From contig OY856186.1 in assembly GCA_963693315.1 (NCBI GenBank), positions 93,771,127 through 93,835,126 on the forward strand: a DNA stretch of 64,000 nucleotides. Reading direction: 5' to 3'. The notes below the pieces were generated by a model. The model saw only the letters and a program-made list of their open reading frames with translations, did not search any database and was not told where the DNA came from. Numbering within the stretch: the first letter of the stretch is position 1; each line of letters starts with the position of its first letter. A program made the translations under genes and the position numbers. This stretch comes from Diogma glabrata. Its lineage: Eukaryota; Arthropoda; Insecta; Diptera; Cylindrotomidae. Shown here piece after piece: positions 47,408 through 58,740 of the stretch.

Positions 47408-48319
47408 CTAGTAATGAAATTAACAATAAATCAATAATTAATATTGAATACAGAACAAACGAATGATCATTAAAAATTGTATAAGTTTGCCAACATTTTC
47501 TTTTTGTGAGGATAATTAAAATTATGTGTTTTATCAAAGTCAAATCAAAACAGAATTAATTGAAAATATTGTTAAACGAACAAAATCTTAATTTAAAAAC
47601 TGGTGTGATTAGTTATTTGTGGCTATAATTGTGCACTCTTCTATATAACAGTAAAATTTTTTCGTTATAATAATATATTTTTTATATATATAGATACTGC
47701 TCAGAACAATGCAATCATATTTAAGATTTACTTGATTTGCATAAGGTCCCGTTAAAAATAAGAAAAAAAAATAATTTCCATTATTCTAAATAACCGTTCC
47801 CAACTATGTCGTTTTCATATTACTCTATCTCATTTTTCTCCGTTACATGAATTTGCACGTGGTTACATCAAATTTAATTTAATTAAATATTTGTAAATGT
47901 GATAAAAGCACTTTAATTAAAATAATAAAAAATTTACCTTATATGTATAAATGTTTTTACTCCTATATAATTAAAAGTATTCCACAACACGTTCGATCAC
48001 GATTTCACTAAACTGTTTCACGATTTCACTAAACAAACTGTTCAACTGTTCACTAAACTTAAACAAACTCTAATAAAACTTGAAATTTATTTAATTATTA
48101 TATTTATTTAATGTATCTAATATTTATATAAATATATGAATTTATTAAACTTTAATAACAAATTTAATTAACACAAATTACACAACCTTTTATTTTTAAA
48201 TTCCTATTTTTTTTTAAATACGATCCTTTACTCGGCGAGCGCGGTTAAATAAATGCAATTTTTACTAGAAAAAACCATGATCATTTCAATCTATTAGAAA
48301 AGGACAGTAATAAATAGAA

Positions 48320-48670
48320 AAATAAGGTACGTATTATTCCTAAAGTGCATAATGAGTACATTATTTGGGATAAAAGCTACAAAGTATTGGAGCGTAGTAT
48401 TGCAATACTACCGCATAAATCTATTTCATAGATTTACAGTTATATCTTTTTGCATGTTGTTTTATTCACGATAATCATTGATTATGCATAATAAAGTATA
48501 ACTTTTAAGGAATGATATGTACTTAGTTAGGCTTAAAATGTAACTATTTTTGGATATTTGCTAAAATTATGTATTTTATATGCTTAAAAGGAATGATTAA
48601 TACTTAGTGATACTTTGAGGTATATATACCTATGTTAAGCATAAAACATGATTGCTCATTTCTTTGGGTG
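48320..48670. repeat. Right terminus and subterminal repeats of the CACTA-like element
   Basis: ATTATTCCTAAAGTGCAT (48337), ACTTTTAAGGAATGATATG (48504) and GCTTAAAAGGAATGATTAA (48582) match the left-end motif in mixed orientation. GTACTTAGTTAGGCTTA here is also the inverse of a CTAACTAAG segment near 40999. The end is ATTTCTTTGGGTG at 48670, followed by TA. Confidence 0.65.
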
Positions 48671-48888
48671 TAGACTAGAAACATTGGAATTAATTTAACT
48701 TTTATTGTGTTCTTATGAATGTAATAAGAAAAAATCTCAAGTTTGTGTGTATTTGTCATAGAATTTGTCACTATCAGCGGCTGTTAATAAGAGACGATAA
48801 AATTGGATTTGTTAGAATATTGGAAAATTTTGAAGTAATAAGTTTTGATAACCAAAAATGTTCTACTGCAAACTGATTTCCTAATATA

Positions 48889-49972
48889 GTCAAGTCATTT
48901 TAGTATAAAAAAGGGGTCAACCTCGGAAGGTGAGATAATAAGCTGAATTCTTATATATACCTTCATTTTGACGTTCTTAAAGTTGCCTCAAAAGTCTCAT
49001 AAAATCTCGTGTCTGCGTCGTAAGTTATTCAAGGTCAAAGGTAACCAAAAACAGTTTTTCGCGATTATCTCGGTTTCTATTGCTTCTACGACGTTAACAT
49101 ACAACAAACAAATTGTAGAGCATAAAATTTGGGACAAATTTTACAAGAAACATTTTTTCATGCGCTCAGCCGTTTTTGCGATAGAAGGCGGGAAGCGCAC
49201 AGCGCTAAGCCATAAGTGCTGTAATGAAAGGTCAACCGTGAATATCTGTGAATATTATCTTGAACTTTGAGTAATTGTTGTTTATTCTCGTTTCCGATCT
49301 CGGCAACGACGGACGTAAAATTTTGAAAATTATGGCTTATTTAGTGTTTTATTTGTGAGAAACCACTTGCAGAAGGTGATTTTGTTAATGTGATGCATGG
49401 TTTGAAAACTGAAAAAATCCAAGTATCGATTGAAATGATGGTCACATAGACTTCTTAAATATTTTAACTTCTGTGAATGTGCATGTTGAGTGTCGAAAAG
49501 TGTACATCAGTAAAAATTCCATAGCGGCATCGAAAATACAGTTAGAAGAAGATCAACCTTTATCATCAACCAGGGAACCTCGTTAAAAAAGAAATGAAGG
49601 GTTTGATTTAAAAAAACATGTGTTTATTTTAAGGCCAAACAGCTGATGCAGCATTAGAGTCAAGAAAAAAAGAAAACCACTTCACCGCCCTCTATCGCAA
49701 AAACGGCCTGAGCGCATGAGAAAATGTTTCTATTTGTTGCAAATTTTATGCTCTACAATTTGTGTTGTGTATGTTAATGTTATTGGACCAATAGAAACCG
49801 AGATAATCGCGAAAAACTCTTTTTTGTTACCTTTGACCTTGAATAACTTACGACGCAGACACGAGATTTTATGAGAATTTTGAGGCAACTTTGAGAACAT
49901 CAGAATGAAGGTATATACGAAAATTCAGCTTATTATCTCACCTTCCGAGGTTGATCGCTAAAATGACTGGAC
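48889..49972. mobile_element. Long-TIR element, 1084 bp, TA target
   Basis: The ends are GTCAAGTCATTTTAG and, inversely, GTCCAGTCATTTTAG, flanked by TA (48887-48888 and 49973-49974). The TIRs are about 300-340 bp: CAACCTCGGAAGGTGAGATA, TCAAGGTCAAAGGTAACC, GCGATTATCTCGGTTTCTAT and GAGCGCATG appear inverted on the other side. The central 450 bp is unique and non-coding. The TA target suggests Tc1/mariner-type mobilisation, but the TIR resembles nothing I recognise. The 100-codon frame at 48968 lies wholly in the TIR and is not supported. Confidence 0.8.
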
Positions 49973-49974
49973 TA

Positions 49975-50858
49975 CTTATACATTTATTGCAGATTTTATT
50001 TTCGAACAAAAAAGAATATTGAAGAAGAGTTAAAGTTTTAGCAAAAGCTAAATTAACACTGATATATTTTTAAATTAAATAACATACAAAATTGAACGAG
50101 ATTCATTCTAATTAAATTTATTCTTATTCAATGATGTTGAAAAGAATGTTGTTTTTTACTTAGTTCTACGTTTAAGGGTGACACAGTGTAGTTTAATATG
50201 ATTTTAATGTTGTTATGTGTTGACAAAAATAAAGGATTTGGAACTTCGGTTAAACTTAGCCCGAATTTTTTGGTATGAAGAAACGGGAAACCCAATTTTT
50301 ATATTAAACTTGGGTGAAAATCAAGTTAGATTTAACCAAGGTTTAACTTTGTGTGAAGAAAATAGGCATAGTGCATCAGTTTTATAAACTCTATTGTTAG
50401 GGAAATAAATCTATTGAGTTATAGGTTACATGATTCAAAATAAATACAAATGAGAAATGATCAAATTTATTTGTGGTGTTTCTATAGTATTGTACAAATG
50501 AATGGATAATGGCTTGTGCCTTGATGAAATGAAATATGGGACTTGAATCTAATTTTAGTTGACTATTTAATTATTTTATAGTTTTCATGATCCAATCCAA
50601 TAATTGAACTGTTTTTTTAAAGTAGAATAAGTCCATTTTTTCATATATTGAGATATTTAACGATTTGCGTTTGCATCAATATAATGTTACTAAAATTTTG
50701 TGATATTTTTCACACTTTAAACCTATTTAATTTTATTTTGCAATAATAAGTATTTAAAATTAAAAAGAAAATAATTGATTTTTTTACTCCATTTTTTCTT
50801 TTTAATTAAAATAACCTTGAGTCCGTATTTCATTTTTTTTTTTAATTGATTTTTTTAA
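49975..50858. other. No recognised gene; expected 5' LTR absent
   Basis: AT-rich DNA before the gag remnant. No sequence resembling the 3' LTR (TGATGTGGCGTCTAGAG) was found here, so the gypsy copy seems to have lost its 5' LTR or been truncated on insertion. Confidence 0.5.
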
Positions 50859-51494
50859 TTGAAAATGTGCAATGATAAAGAATGCGATGGATCGTGCGGT
50901 AATAACAACGAAAACAAAATCGATAATGAAATATTAGCTACAGCCGTTGTGAAGTTACCTGAATTTTGGGATAAGACTCCAAATGCCTGGTTTATACAAG
51001 CGAAAAATATATTTAGACTACGGAACATTAAATCCTATACCAAAATGTACCAAAATGTTCTGGCAGCGTTACCCCAGCATATAGTACTCAGTGTTCTGGA
51101 TGTAATAAAAGATGGACAATTCAATTATGAGGGGCTAAAAGAAGCACTCATCAATCGCAACTCAATGTGTGAAGAACAAAGGCTCAACTCTCTATTCAGC
51201 CAAAACAACGTTGACATGGGTGATCGTCGACCGTCTGAGTTTCTTCGTCATTTGGAAAATTTAGCCGACTCAGGTACGGGAGTCAACAAGGAATTGGTTC
51301 TGAAATTGTGGATGAACCGACTACCGAAAGAAATCAAAGTTGCTCTATTAGCCTCAGCTCAAAATGATACTTCCATATTAATGGCCGATAAAATATGGGA
51401 CACGTTACATAAAGATACGATTATGTCCATTAGAAACACTGCTTCGACATCTAATGCTACACTACCACCCTCTTCAAAGAATTTTGCAGAATAA
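50859..51494 (+). CDS. Ty3/gypsy gag fragment, 211 aa
   Basis: Begins MKMCNDKECDGSCGNN and holds a capsid-like region: LPEFWDKTPNAWFIQAKNIF, VLAALPQHIVLSVLDVI, RPSEFLRHLENLADSGTG and LWMNRLPKEIKVALL. This matches gag of insect gypsy elements that lack a CCHC knuckle or carry it later. The frame ends SSKNFAE in the deletion join, so the native C-terminus is missing. No protease, reverse transcriptase or RNase H is present: the next frame is the end of integrase. Confidence 0.82.
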   Translation: MKMCNDKECDGSCGNNNENKIDNEILATAVVKLPEFWDKTPNAWFIQAKNIFRLRNIKSYTKMYQNVLAALPQHIVLSVLDVIKDGQFNYEGLKEALINRNSMCEEQRLNSLFSQNNVDMGDRRPSEFLRHLENLADSGTGVNKELVLKLWMNRLPKEIKVALLASAQNDTSILMADKIWDTLHKDTIMSIRNTASTSNATLPPSSKNFAE

Positions 51495-52078
51495 TGGGTA
51501 TGAGTCGAATCCGAACAACAGCTTATCATCCCCAGGCAAATGGGATGGTAGAGAGACTACATCGGACACTCAAATCATCAATAATGGCAAAAGACAGTAT
51601 CCACTGGTCGGATGAATTGCCATTAATTTTATTAGGATTGAGATGCACAGTCAAAGAGGGAATAGGTTGCACACCAGCTGAGCTTGTATATGGCCAAACA
51701 CTTACTATTCCTGGCGAAATCATTGCAAATTCTGATAGCTCCGAAGAACCGACTGAAGAATTTATTTTGAAACTACGAAACAATATGCGAAACTTACGGA
51801 TAACGAAATCAACCAATCATAGCAACCAAGACAGTTACATACCAAAAAGGCTAGAAGATAGCGAATACGTCTTGGTTAGAGTTGATCGCGTGAAAAGAAG
51901 TTTAGAACCTCCATACGAAGGGCCATTCAGAGTGATTCGTAAACTACGAAAATTTTTCACAGTAGAGAAGAATGGTAAACCAGATACAATCTCAGTCGAT
52001 AGATTAAAACCGGCAATTGTGGACCAAACAGATAATAGCATACCAATTCAGAAGAGAGTTCGCATCGCAAATACATAA
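51473..52078 (+). pseudogene. Ty3/gypsy integrase C-terminal fragment
   Basis: The integrase frame is recognisable from FKEFCRIMGMSRIRTTAYHP (51473), overlapping the gag frame end by some 20 bases in another phase. QANGMVERLHRTLK contains the last catalytic Glu. SVDRLKPA and the PPYEGPFRVIRK segment are the C-terminal GPF-type module. The HHCC finger and both Asp residues are deleted. The natural polyprotein would be cut from pol; here there is no start of its own. Confidence 0.82.
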
Positions 52079-52433
52079 TCAACAATCATCATCCTCAATC
52101 ATCATCATCAATTATCATTATCATTTATCAATCTTCATCATCATCTTCAAATTTTTCAAAATCTTCCAAGTAGGTAGAGACACATAAGAACCTAAAAATT
52201 TTAAAATAATAAATTTTCCGATATTAATAAAAAGAACAATAGATTATGATATCGATTCATTTTCTTTATTTCTAAAATTGTTTTAAATACCTACAAAATT
52301 TTAGAAATGTCATACTTACCTGCTACCTGCTATCCTGGAACAATAGATATCAACGTATCACACAATTTATACGTCCTTGTTCATCATAAAATACCCTCTA
52401 TGGAATTGTACGGGTATTTCACTGGAAAGGGGG

Positions 52434-52976
52434 TGATGTGGCGTCTAGAGATGTTCAAAATACCTAAAAACATAATATAAATAATAAATAAAAATATAAT
52501 AATTTATTATACTCACCATTTTTATGACAAAAAATAACAACAACAACAATCACAATATTGCCCAAATGCAACTACGTAACGAATTTGATTATCGAAAATT
52601 CGAACATCACTAAACCTCGGCAAATATCGATTGCACCTAAAACCGTCGTTATTTCGTTATTAAAAATTCAATTAAATGATTCGACACTTATCACTTTAAT
52701 TATAAAAATCATTTACATTCGGGAAGCGGACCATAAAAGTTTAAGGTAATAAAGTAAAACCACCGTACCGCTATTTTGTATTGAAATTAATTTAAGTATA
52801 ATTGTGTAGTGTTAGTGTAACAGAACAAGGTAAATTAATATTATAATAAATTAATTGTATTCTAATTTTATTCTAATATATTATTTTGTAATAAAGTCTT
52901 TTCAGTGATTCGAGAATAAAATTGTATGTATATTCAGAAGTGAACAAAGTGGGTTTTTATTATTCAGGTTCAGGAC
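52434..52976 (+). repeat. 3' LTR of the gypsy remnant
   Basis: A purine run GGAAAGGGGG at 52424-52433 (polypurine tract) is followed by TGATGTGGCGTCTAGAG, the probable LTR start. AATAAAGTCTTTTCAG near 52891 and GAATAAAATTG near 52913 could serve as poly(A) signals. The right end is uncertain, perhaps at GGTTCAGGACA. No second LTR was seen, so the length cannot be confirmed. Confidence 0.55.
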
Positions 52977-52979
52977 ACC

Positions 52980-55329
52980 CTTGCTAACCCATAGACTTAT
53001 ACCACTTTCAATAATAACATGTCCTAAAAAATAAGAACAAGAGGTAGTACAAGTCCCATGTAAATGGGTCATTTTTTTACCGACACATTTTTGATTTGGG
53101 TGAAATTTTTTTATGCGTTTTATATCGAAAAAAAAGATATGGGTGTTCGAAGATTTTTTTTTTTTTTTTTGAAAATATAGCGGTTCTAAATTTCTTGATG
53201 GGTTATTTTCAAAAATTCATAACTTCGGTTCTATTAAAGATAGAAACTTCTGTTTTGTTTTATTTTAAATTTAAAAGTTGCAAGCTTAAAAAAAAATAAA
53301 ATTAACAAAAGTTATTCTATTGATATTAACAAATAAAATGTTGAAATCGATCTTTAGCCATTTTTCCACTCACGCTCCACCCTAAATCGGGCTCTATTGA
53401 AGATATGATTATATATATAAAAAGAGGCCATTATTATCTTTCTAAAACTACCACTAACTCAGTTTCTTCCAAAAGTGGACTTATTCCACTTTAAAAAAAA
53501 ACGGTTTAATTCATAATTTGAATGTATCATATAGTCGCAAGTATTTTTTTTTGTTTTTAAGGAAATGGAACTGACTTTTTGCAATGAAATCGTGAGTTTT
53601 CAGCCTTTACAATTTAACATTTTCGGTGTTTCATTATTCTTTTTTATTACATTTTCTAATTATAATTTCAATGATGTTGTTTATAAAACAGTAATTTATT
53701 TATTGATGTCGTTTAAATTAAATGACCATATTGTTGTCGTTCCCTATAATATTTTATCGCTTTTTCACTTAATCACATTTTCAATTTAATTTCTCTATTT
53801 TCCATAATACTTTTTATAAAATTATCAAATTAGAACGAACCTACAGAATCTACAAAATAAAAACGACTTCATTAATCGTAAACTTTAACTTCCCTTATAA
53901 ATTTTCAGTAAAAATCCATATTATAATTTGTCGTAGAATTAATAAAACATTTACTTATGCAAAAATTACTTTCCTCCAACGTTTTCCGTATGAAGATTTA
54001 AAATTTATAATAAACTTCATTTGTAGTTATAAATTTAGATAAATTAAATAAAGAAACACTTTGTTATACCTAACCTATATTGATAAATTATAATCGTTTT
54101 TGTTTAAATTGAATAAACAACAGGCATAAATTTCAAATAATTTAAAATCGTGATCAATAATAGAAAGATAGAAAACGGAAGTTCACCAGGATGAGCATTA
54201 AATCATAAATAGCACCATCGAAGCGGTTTGGTTTTTTTTCATAGAAATTAAGATTTTTGTTGATAAAATGACCTTGGAAATAGTAAATTGCAACAAGTAA
54301 TTTATTGCATAAAATAAATTGGAAATGCAAACGGAATATAAGATATATTATACTATATGTATTTATATATTTAACTATATCATTACTATAGAACAACAGC
54401 ACACATACATTACCCCAACTCTATTAATGCAAAGTGAAATAGTTTACAATTTAAATTCAATTATTAAATTTTCCTACTTAAAACAATGATGCATAAATAA
54501 ATTATTATATTTGATATACATTTCAAAAAATTTAAATTACATTATTGCAATAATATAATATCTCTATATGATAGCAGTCGAAATGTAATTTGGATTAGTT
54601 AAGACGAAAATACTTTAAAAGCTGATAAAACTAGCATAGTCAACAATAAGGTAGGAATATTTCATATATTAGCTAGCAGCCAGACAATCAAGATACCAAA
54701 ATCCAGAAAGCATGGTCTTTGAGAATGTTTATGTTTAAACAAATGCTCGATCTTTAAAATATCGGTTGTTATGTTACCCAAAAGACAACTGGATTCAAGT
54801 TGGGATCGGATCGAGCTATTGGGTTTGTGGTATTAGTAAATGTTTGCAAACTCTTGGTTCCATTTTCAAACAAAATAATTATAGTTTTGGAAATAAATAT
54901 TTAAAGCTACTTAAACTGAATTCTTGTCAAAATTGGACAAAGGTAAAGAGGGGTGGTCTTCGAAGGTATTAGGGAGAGGAAAAACCGAACACTCCCGAAA
55001 AATTATTTTTTCAAACTTCAATAACTTTAACGTCTCCTGTAGACTTTTATGAAAAGATAGCTTTTGGAAAATATTGACCAAATTTGGTGGGGTTTACTAA
55101 ATACAATTGATGATTTTCTTAATTTACTTAATTTAAATTTTATAACTGTTTTCACTGGGGGTTAACAGTGGAAAGTGTTTAGCTAAAGCATGCACTATTT
55201 GTTTGTTTCTAAGCTCCATTAACAGCCTACTGCCAAATCTGGTGCTTACCACCCCTCACCCCGGAAAAAAAAATTACTGTTAAATAGGGAATTATAAAAA
55301 GAACATACGACTCTGAAAACAAATCAATA
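52980..55329. other. AT-rich stretch with no recognised gene
   Basis: Small frames (for example 53096-53299, 53565-53789 and 54766-54972) are Phe/Tyr/Asn-rich products of AT bias without family resemblance. No RNA gene or element end was identified. Confidence 0.5.
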
Positions 55330-57285
55330 TTTTACCATGACAGAAACAGAGGTTAAGAGGTATAACACGAATATCATTACTTTGCAAGAAATAAACCTGC
55401 CAATACCTGGAAAGCAAGATTTGGATATGCAATTTCTACACTCAAAAAAACTAAGTAAATTTTATAATTTTAGATATGCAAGATTTTTCTAAGCTCGCAA
55501 AAAATATTGTAAATTTAAAAAAAAGTTATTTGACTATGCTCTGTCAAACGTTCAAATTGTATGGTCAATTCTACTAAATTTTAGTTGCCGCTCCAAAATT
55601 AATTTGGTTGAATCCGTTTTGTAGAATATACTAAATTATTTTTTTCAATGATATTTATAAAAGTTTTGTAGAATTTTTCTGTATTTGAGTATTTATTTGG
55701 CTTACAAATTATTACAAATGCTCGATGGTTACAAATTGCTCGAATTATTACAAATCGCAAATAACCAAATGCTCGAAGAACATTCAGTACTGGTTTTCTT
55801 GTAAATGCACCCATACAAAAAAACGTGATGAAATTCGTACCTGTAAACGGGAGGTACCTGCGCATAAGTGACCCATACGCTGAACAAAATAATTAATAAT
55901 ACTGTATAGTGATCATCTTCTCGAAGAGCATTTAGTACTGGTTTTCTTGTAGATGCACCCATACAAAAAAACGTGATGAAATTCGTACTGGTAAACGTGA
56001 GGTACCTGCGAATACGTGACCCATAGACTGAACAAAATAATTTGGTATATTATACAAAACAGGTTCAATCAAATTAAGTTTGTAGCGTCAACTGAAATTT
56101 AGTACAATTGACCATACAATTTTAACGTTTGAAAAAGCATTGCCAAACTTCAAAAACGTATGTTCGATAGTACTAAACTTTAGTTGATTGTACCAAATAA
56201 ATTTGGTTGAACCCATTTTGTAGAATACACCAAATAACTTTTTTCAGTGTACAACAATATTTCTCTTATTGCCGTGCATGCGTTCCGCCGTGAACGCCGT
56301 GCATGCGTTCACTGAAACTAAGACCTTCGACGAGTAGGACACTTTCTACATAGCATTGGAAGAGGTTATGAAATCAACAGACCAACACTCACCTTCATTA
56401 TAGAGTTAGTGGTGACTTTAATCGGCAAATTGGAGAAGATATCTTTTATGGAAATGTGGGCGACTCCAACTGACTGCATTTGAATTAGAATAATTATGGC
56501 CAAAAAAATTTGTAAGTTTTGGATTATAAAATAATTTAAGTATTGCCAATACGTTGTTTCTGTGCCGATCGATTAATAATTAGACCTGGATCTCACAGAA
56601 TGAAAACACCCAAGATCAAATCGATTGCGTGTAAGCAACGGCACGTTTCTTTTCAAGCGTTCTAGATAAGCGATCCTTTAGAGGTGCATACATTAGAAAT
56701 GACAAAATCCTTGTATGTGTTAAAAAAAAGGATCAGTTTTCAAACCCAGGTTTTGCTTATTTTTCGTATAAAAAATAAAGATCAACAACGTTTCTAAGTC
56801 TAATCGTATTTTTCAAATTATTCTTAAAACATTTGCTAAGGAGTTAGCACCCATGATTACTAAAAATTTATCTGTCATATCTTTTATCTGTCAAATCTTT
56901 TATCAGTGAAATGGATCCCACGGATCCATATCAATCCATATCAAACCCATATCAATTTTGACGGCTGCTGCTAAGCTTTTTGAGAAATACAGTAATTTTA
57001 ATATAATATCAGATTCCTCAAAACTAGTTAACGAAAGACAATACGAATTTCAAAAGGAACGAGTGACAAGAGATGTACTCTCCTTTGTAAAGTCATATCG
57101 GTGTTGCTCTTGATATAACCAAAGCATTTGACAAAGTAGTGCACAACAACTTATTTGCAAATTGTTATATATATGGTATAAACTATAGATGAGCAACCTT
57201 TACTTTGGATTCAGAGCTTTATATATCTGAACTAATTAATTCTGGAGCTCCATAAGGTTCTGCCTAGGGATTGCAATCTTGAATC
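55330..57285 (+). pseudogene. Decayed non-LTR element, endonuclease and reverse transcriptase
   Basis: Pieces in order: TEVKRYNTNIITLQEINLP (endonuclease start, 55350), then after a 0.8-kb insertion LIAVHAFTETKTFDE-like text, SGDFNRQIGEDIFYGN (56410) and DQIDCV (56620). Then come a reverse transcriptase part with AAAKLFEKYSNFN, LDITKAFDKVVHNN (57105) and a damaged SGAPxGS. Many stops and frameshifts. The endonuclease portion resembles 26115-26335 inversely. A small duplication, GCCGTGCATGCGTTC, lies near 56270-56311. Confidence 0.65.
55439..56249. mobile_element. Non-autonomous CACTG/CACTC-ended element, 811 bp
   Basis: The left end is CACTCAAAAAAACTAAG; the right end read inversely is CACTGAAAAAAGTTATTTGG. 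TA flanks both sides (55437-55438 and 56250-56251). It interrupts the endonuclease relic at ATTTCTACAACAATATT. TTTTGTAGAATATACTAAAT and its variants recur near each end in both orientations, i.e. subterminal repeats. A 150-bp unit (ACTGGTTTTCTTGTA, CACCCATACAAAAAAACG, AATTCGTAC) is tandemly duplicated at 55765-56043. No transposase. The ends and TA target resemble the 7.9-kb element at 40746. Confidence 0.75.
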
Positions 57286-57575
57286 CAGGCATCCCGATTC
57301 ATGAGTCCGAAATCCCGGGATTATTGCAAGAAAATGTCTACCGGTCTAAAAGAAAGCGTAAACGTCGGCTTTGTTAAGTGGAGTTTAATTCAGATCAATT
57401 TTTTACCTCTGCTTGCTAGAATTTTATTTAGATAATTTTAATCATGCTAATACAATCATATAACCACCATAACACGCTAACGTAGATAAAATTTCGAAAT
57501 CTCTTGAGCTCTTCCCCTCATGCCCTTTACAGTATTTACCTATAACTTCCGCTGTTCTCAAGTTCCACGTTGGAA

Positions 57576-57648
57576 GCCCAGCATAGGGTTCAAAACCACG
57601 ACTCTGAGATTAAAAGTTTTACCCTCTATCAACTAAACTAGCGTGCCA
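57576..57648 (-). ncRNA. Degenerate tRNA-Lys-like sequence
   Basis: Read on the minus strand: TAGTTTAGTTGATAGAG (D arm), AACTTTTAATCTCAGAG (anticodon arm with TTT) and GTCGTGGTTTTGAACCCTA (T arm), ending GCTGGGC. The order and spacing fit an insect tRNA-Lys, but the acceptor stem does not pair and the T loop has TTTTGAA instead of TTCGA. More likely a tRNA pseudogene or the head of a SINE than a working tRNA. It shares no transcription unit with its neighbours. Confidence 0.55.
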
Positions 57649-57679
57649 GTGGAGAAGGTTTCAGGAGAAGCGTTCCAAG

Positions 57680-58740
57680 GTTTGATTAGGTATCGGCCAT
57701 TTTCATTTTTAATCGCAAAAATAATCGTCATAATTTTTCGTGTTTGCAACAATTAAGATTCAAGTTTCTGCGACTGGTTGGAATATATACATTCGAAATT
57801 CAAATTCGAGTTCTTTAGTTTTTAGGGTTCCTTTTTTTATAACGAACCCTATTGGTGAGAGTAAAACGGGTTTTACACATTATATCGATTATCTCGTAAA
57901 CCATAAATGTTATGTACCTGAATTTTGAGATACGTATAAAACTAGCCTGTCCACTCAAGATGATGGATACAAATACAAATAAAGTGGTTTGGGTTTGATT
58001 TACAAGGCTACGATGTAAGGCCTTAGAGAAAATACATTTTATAAAGCCAAGTAGGGTATGATATGAAAGGGCTCCACTTCAGTATTCCTTTTTAAAGTTT
58101 TGCGGTGCACATTTTGAGTTATTGTCAAAAAGTGCAACTTGCAGACCGGTACCCCCTTCCCCTACGTTTTGACGCTGATTGACAGAAAAATTTGAAAAAA
58201 TTCACAGAGGTAGGAAGTTTGGTAAATTTTGAATGAAAACCATATAGTGAAGTTTCAAATAATTATATTTCTGTGTGCTTAGGGATCGGGAGAGGAAAGG
58301 GTAGAAAAACCTTTTTTGACCCAAACGAGTGTGTCACTTGAAAGAGCACCTAATTTAGAAAACATTGCAGTTTTGTTTAGAATTTCGCGGTGCACAGTTT
58401 TTAAGTTATTGTCAAAAAATTTCTTGTTTTAGTGTGTACCTCTTTTTTTGTACAGCAAAAATTTCAATTTAAACCATTTACAAGTTAGTGTAGTTGAATC
58501 TTTGTTTAGTTACCATAAACGGCTATGGAGAAGATTTAACCTGAAGTAGCAACTTTTGTGTCATTTCGATCAATGTGATTGACATTTACGATGAAACATT
58601 TACTTTCTATGCGTCTATGGTCAGGCACTATAAAGACTGTACAACGCAACTTTATGTCATTTATTTTTGATATTGTGTTCTTTTACATTTACGGAACCCT
58701 TGCCGAGAGAATTTTATTCGCATTTGTCCGACTTTTATTA
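57680..58740 (-). repeat. Dispersed AGTCGGACAA repeat, inverted single-unit copy
   Basis: On the minus strand it starts AAAAGTCGGACAAATGCG, followed by CGGCAAGGGTTCCGTAAATG, the same start as 12953. It then holds one copy and a fraction of the 290-bp unit (AAACACTTGG absent; CCCATCCC replaced by a diverged form). Near 57820-57855 it has TAGGGTTCC and GAACCCTATTGG. The 64-codon frame at 58661 is inside the repeat start and is not a gene. Confidence 0.7.

Larger units (their letters stand above)
40746..48670 (-). mobile_element. Autonomous CACTA/EnSpm-like transposon, about 7.9 kb
   Basis: The left end is CACTCAGAGAAATATTTGG; the right end read inversely is CACCCAAAGAAATGAG. TA lies on both sides (40744-40745 and 48671-48672), consistent with a 2-bp duplication. 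Subterminal copies of a motif like ACTTATAAGGAATAAC occur at both ends. Inside, on the minus strand, are a spliced SAM-domain gene (47407-45317) and a single-exon transposase (45214-42764). A truncated non-LTR element (41714-42548) has landed downstream of the transposase without breaking it. Known biology: CMC-superfamily elements have CAC ends, short duplications and subterminal repeats. Both genes appear intact, so this copy may still be, or recently was, active. Confidence 0.8.

Noticed and set aside
40746..48670. The CACTA-like element as the proven driver of the CCCA family
   Set aside because: Both make 2-bp duplications and have subterminal repeats, but CACTC and CCCA termini differ, so the link is only a hypothesis.
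48968..49270. 100-codon frame
   Set aside because: Contained in the TIR of a non-autonomous element; the other TIR is broken in the same frame.
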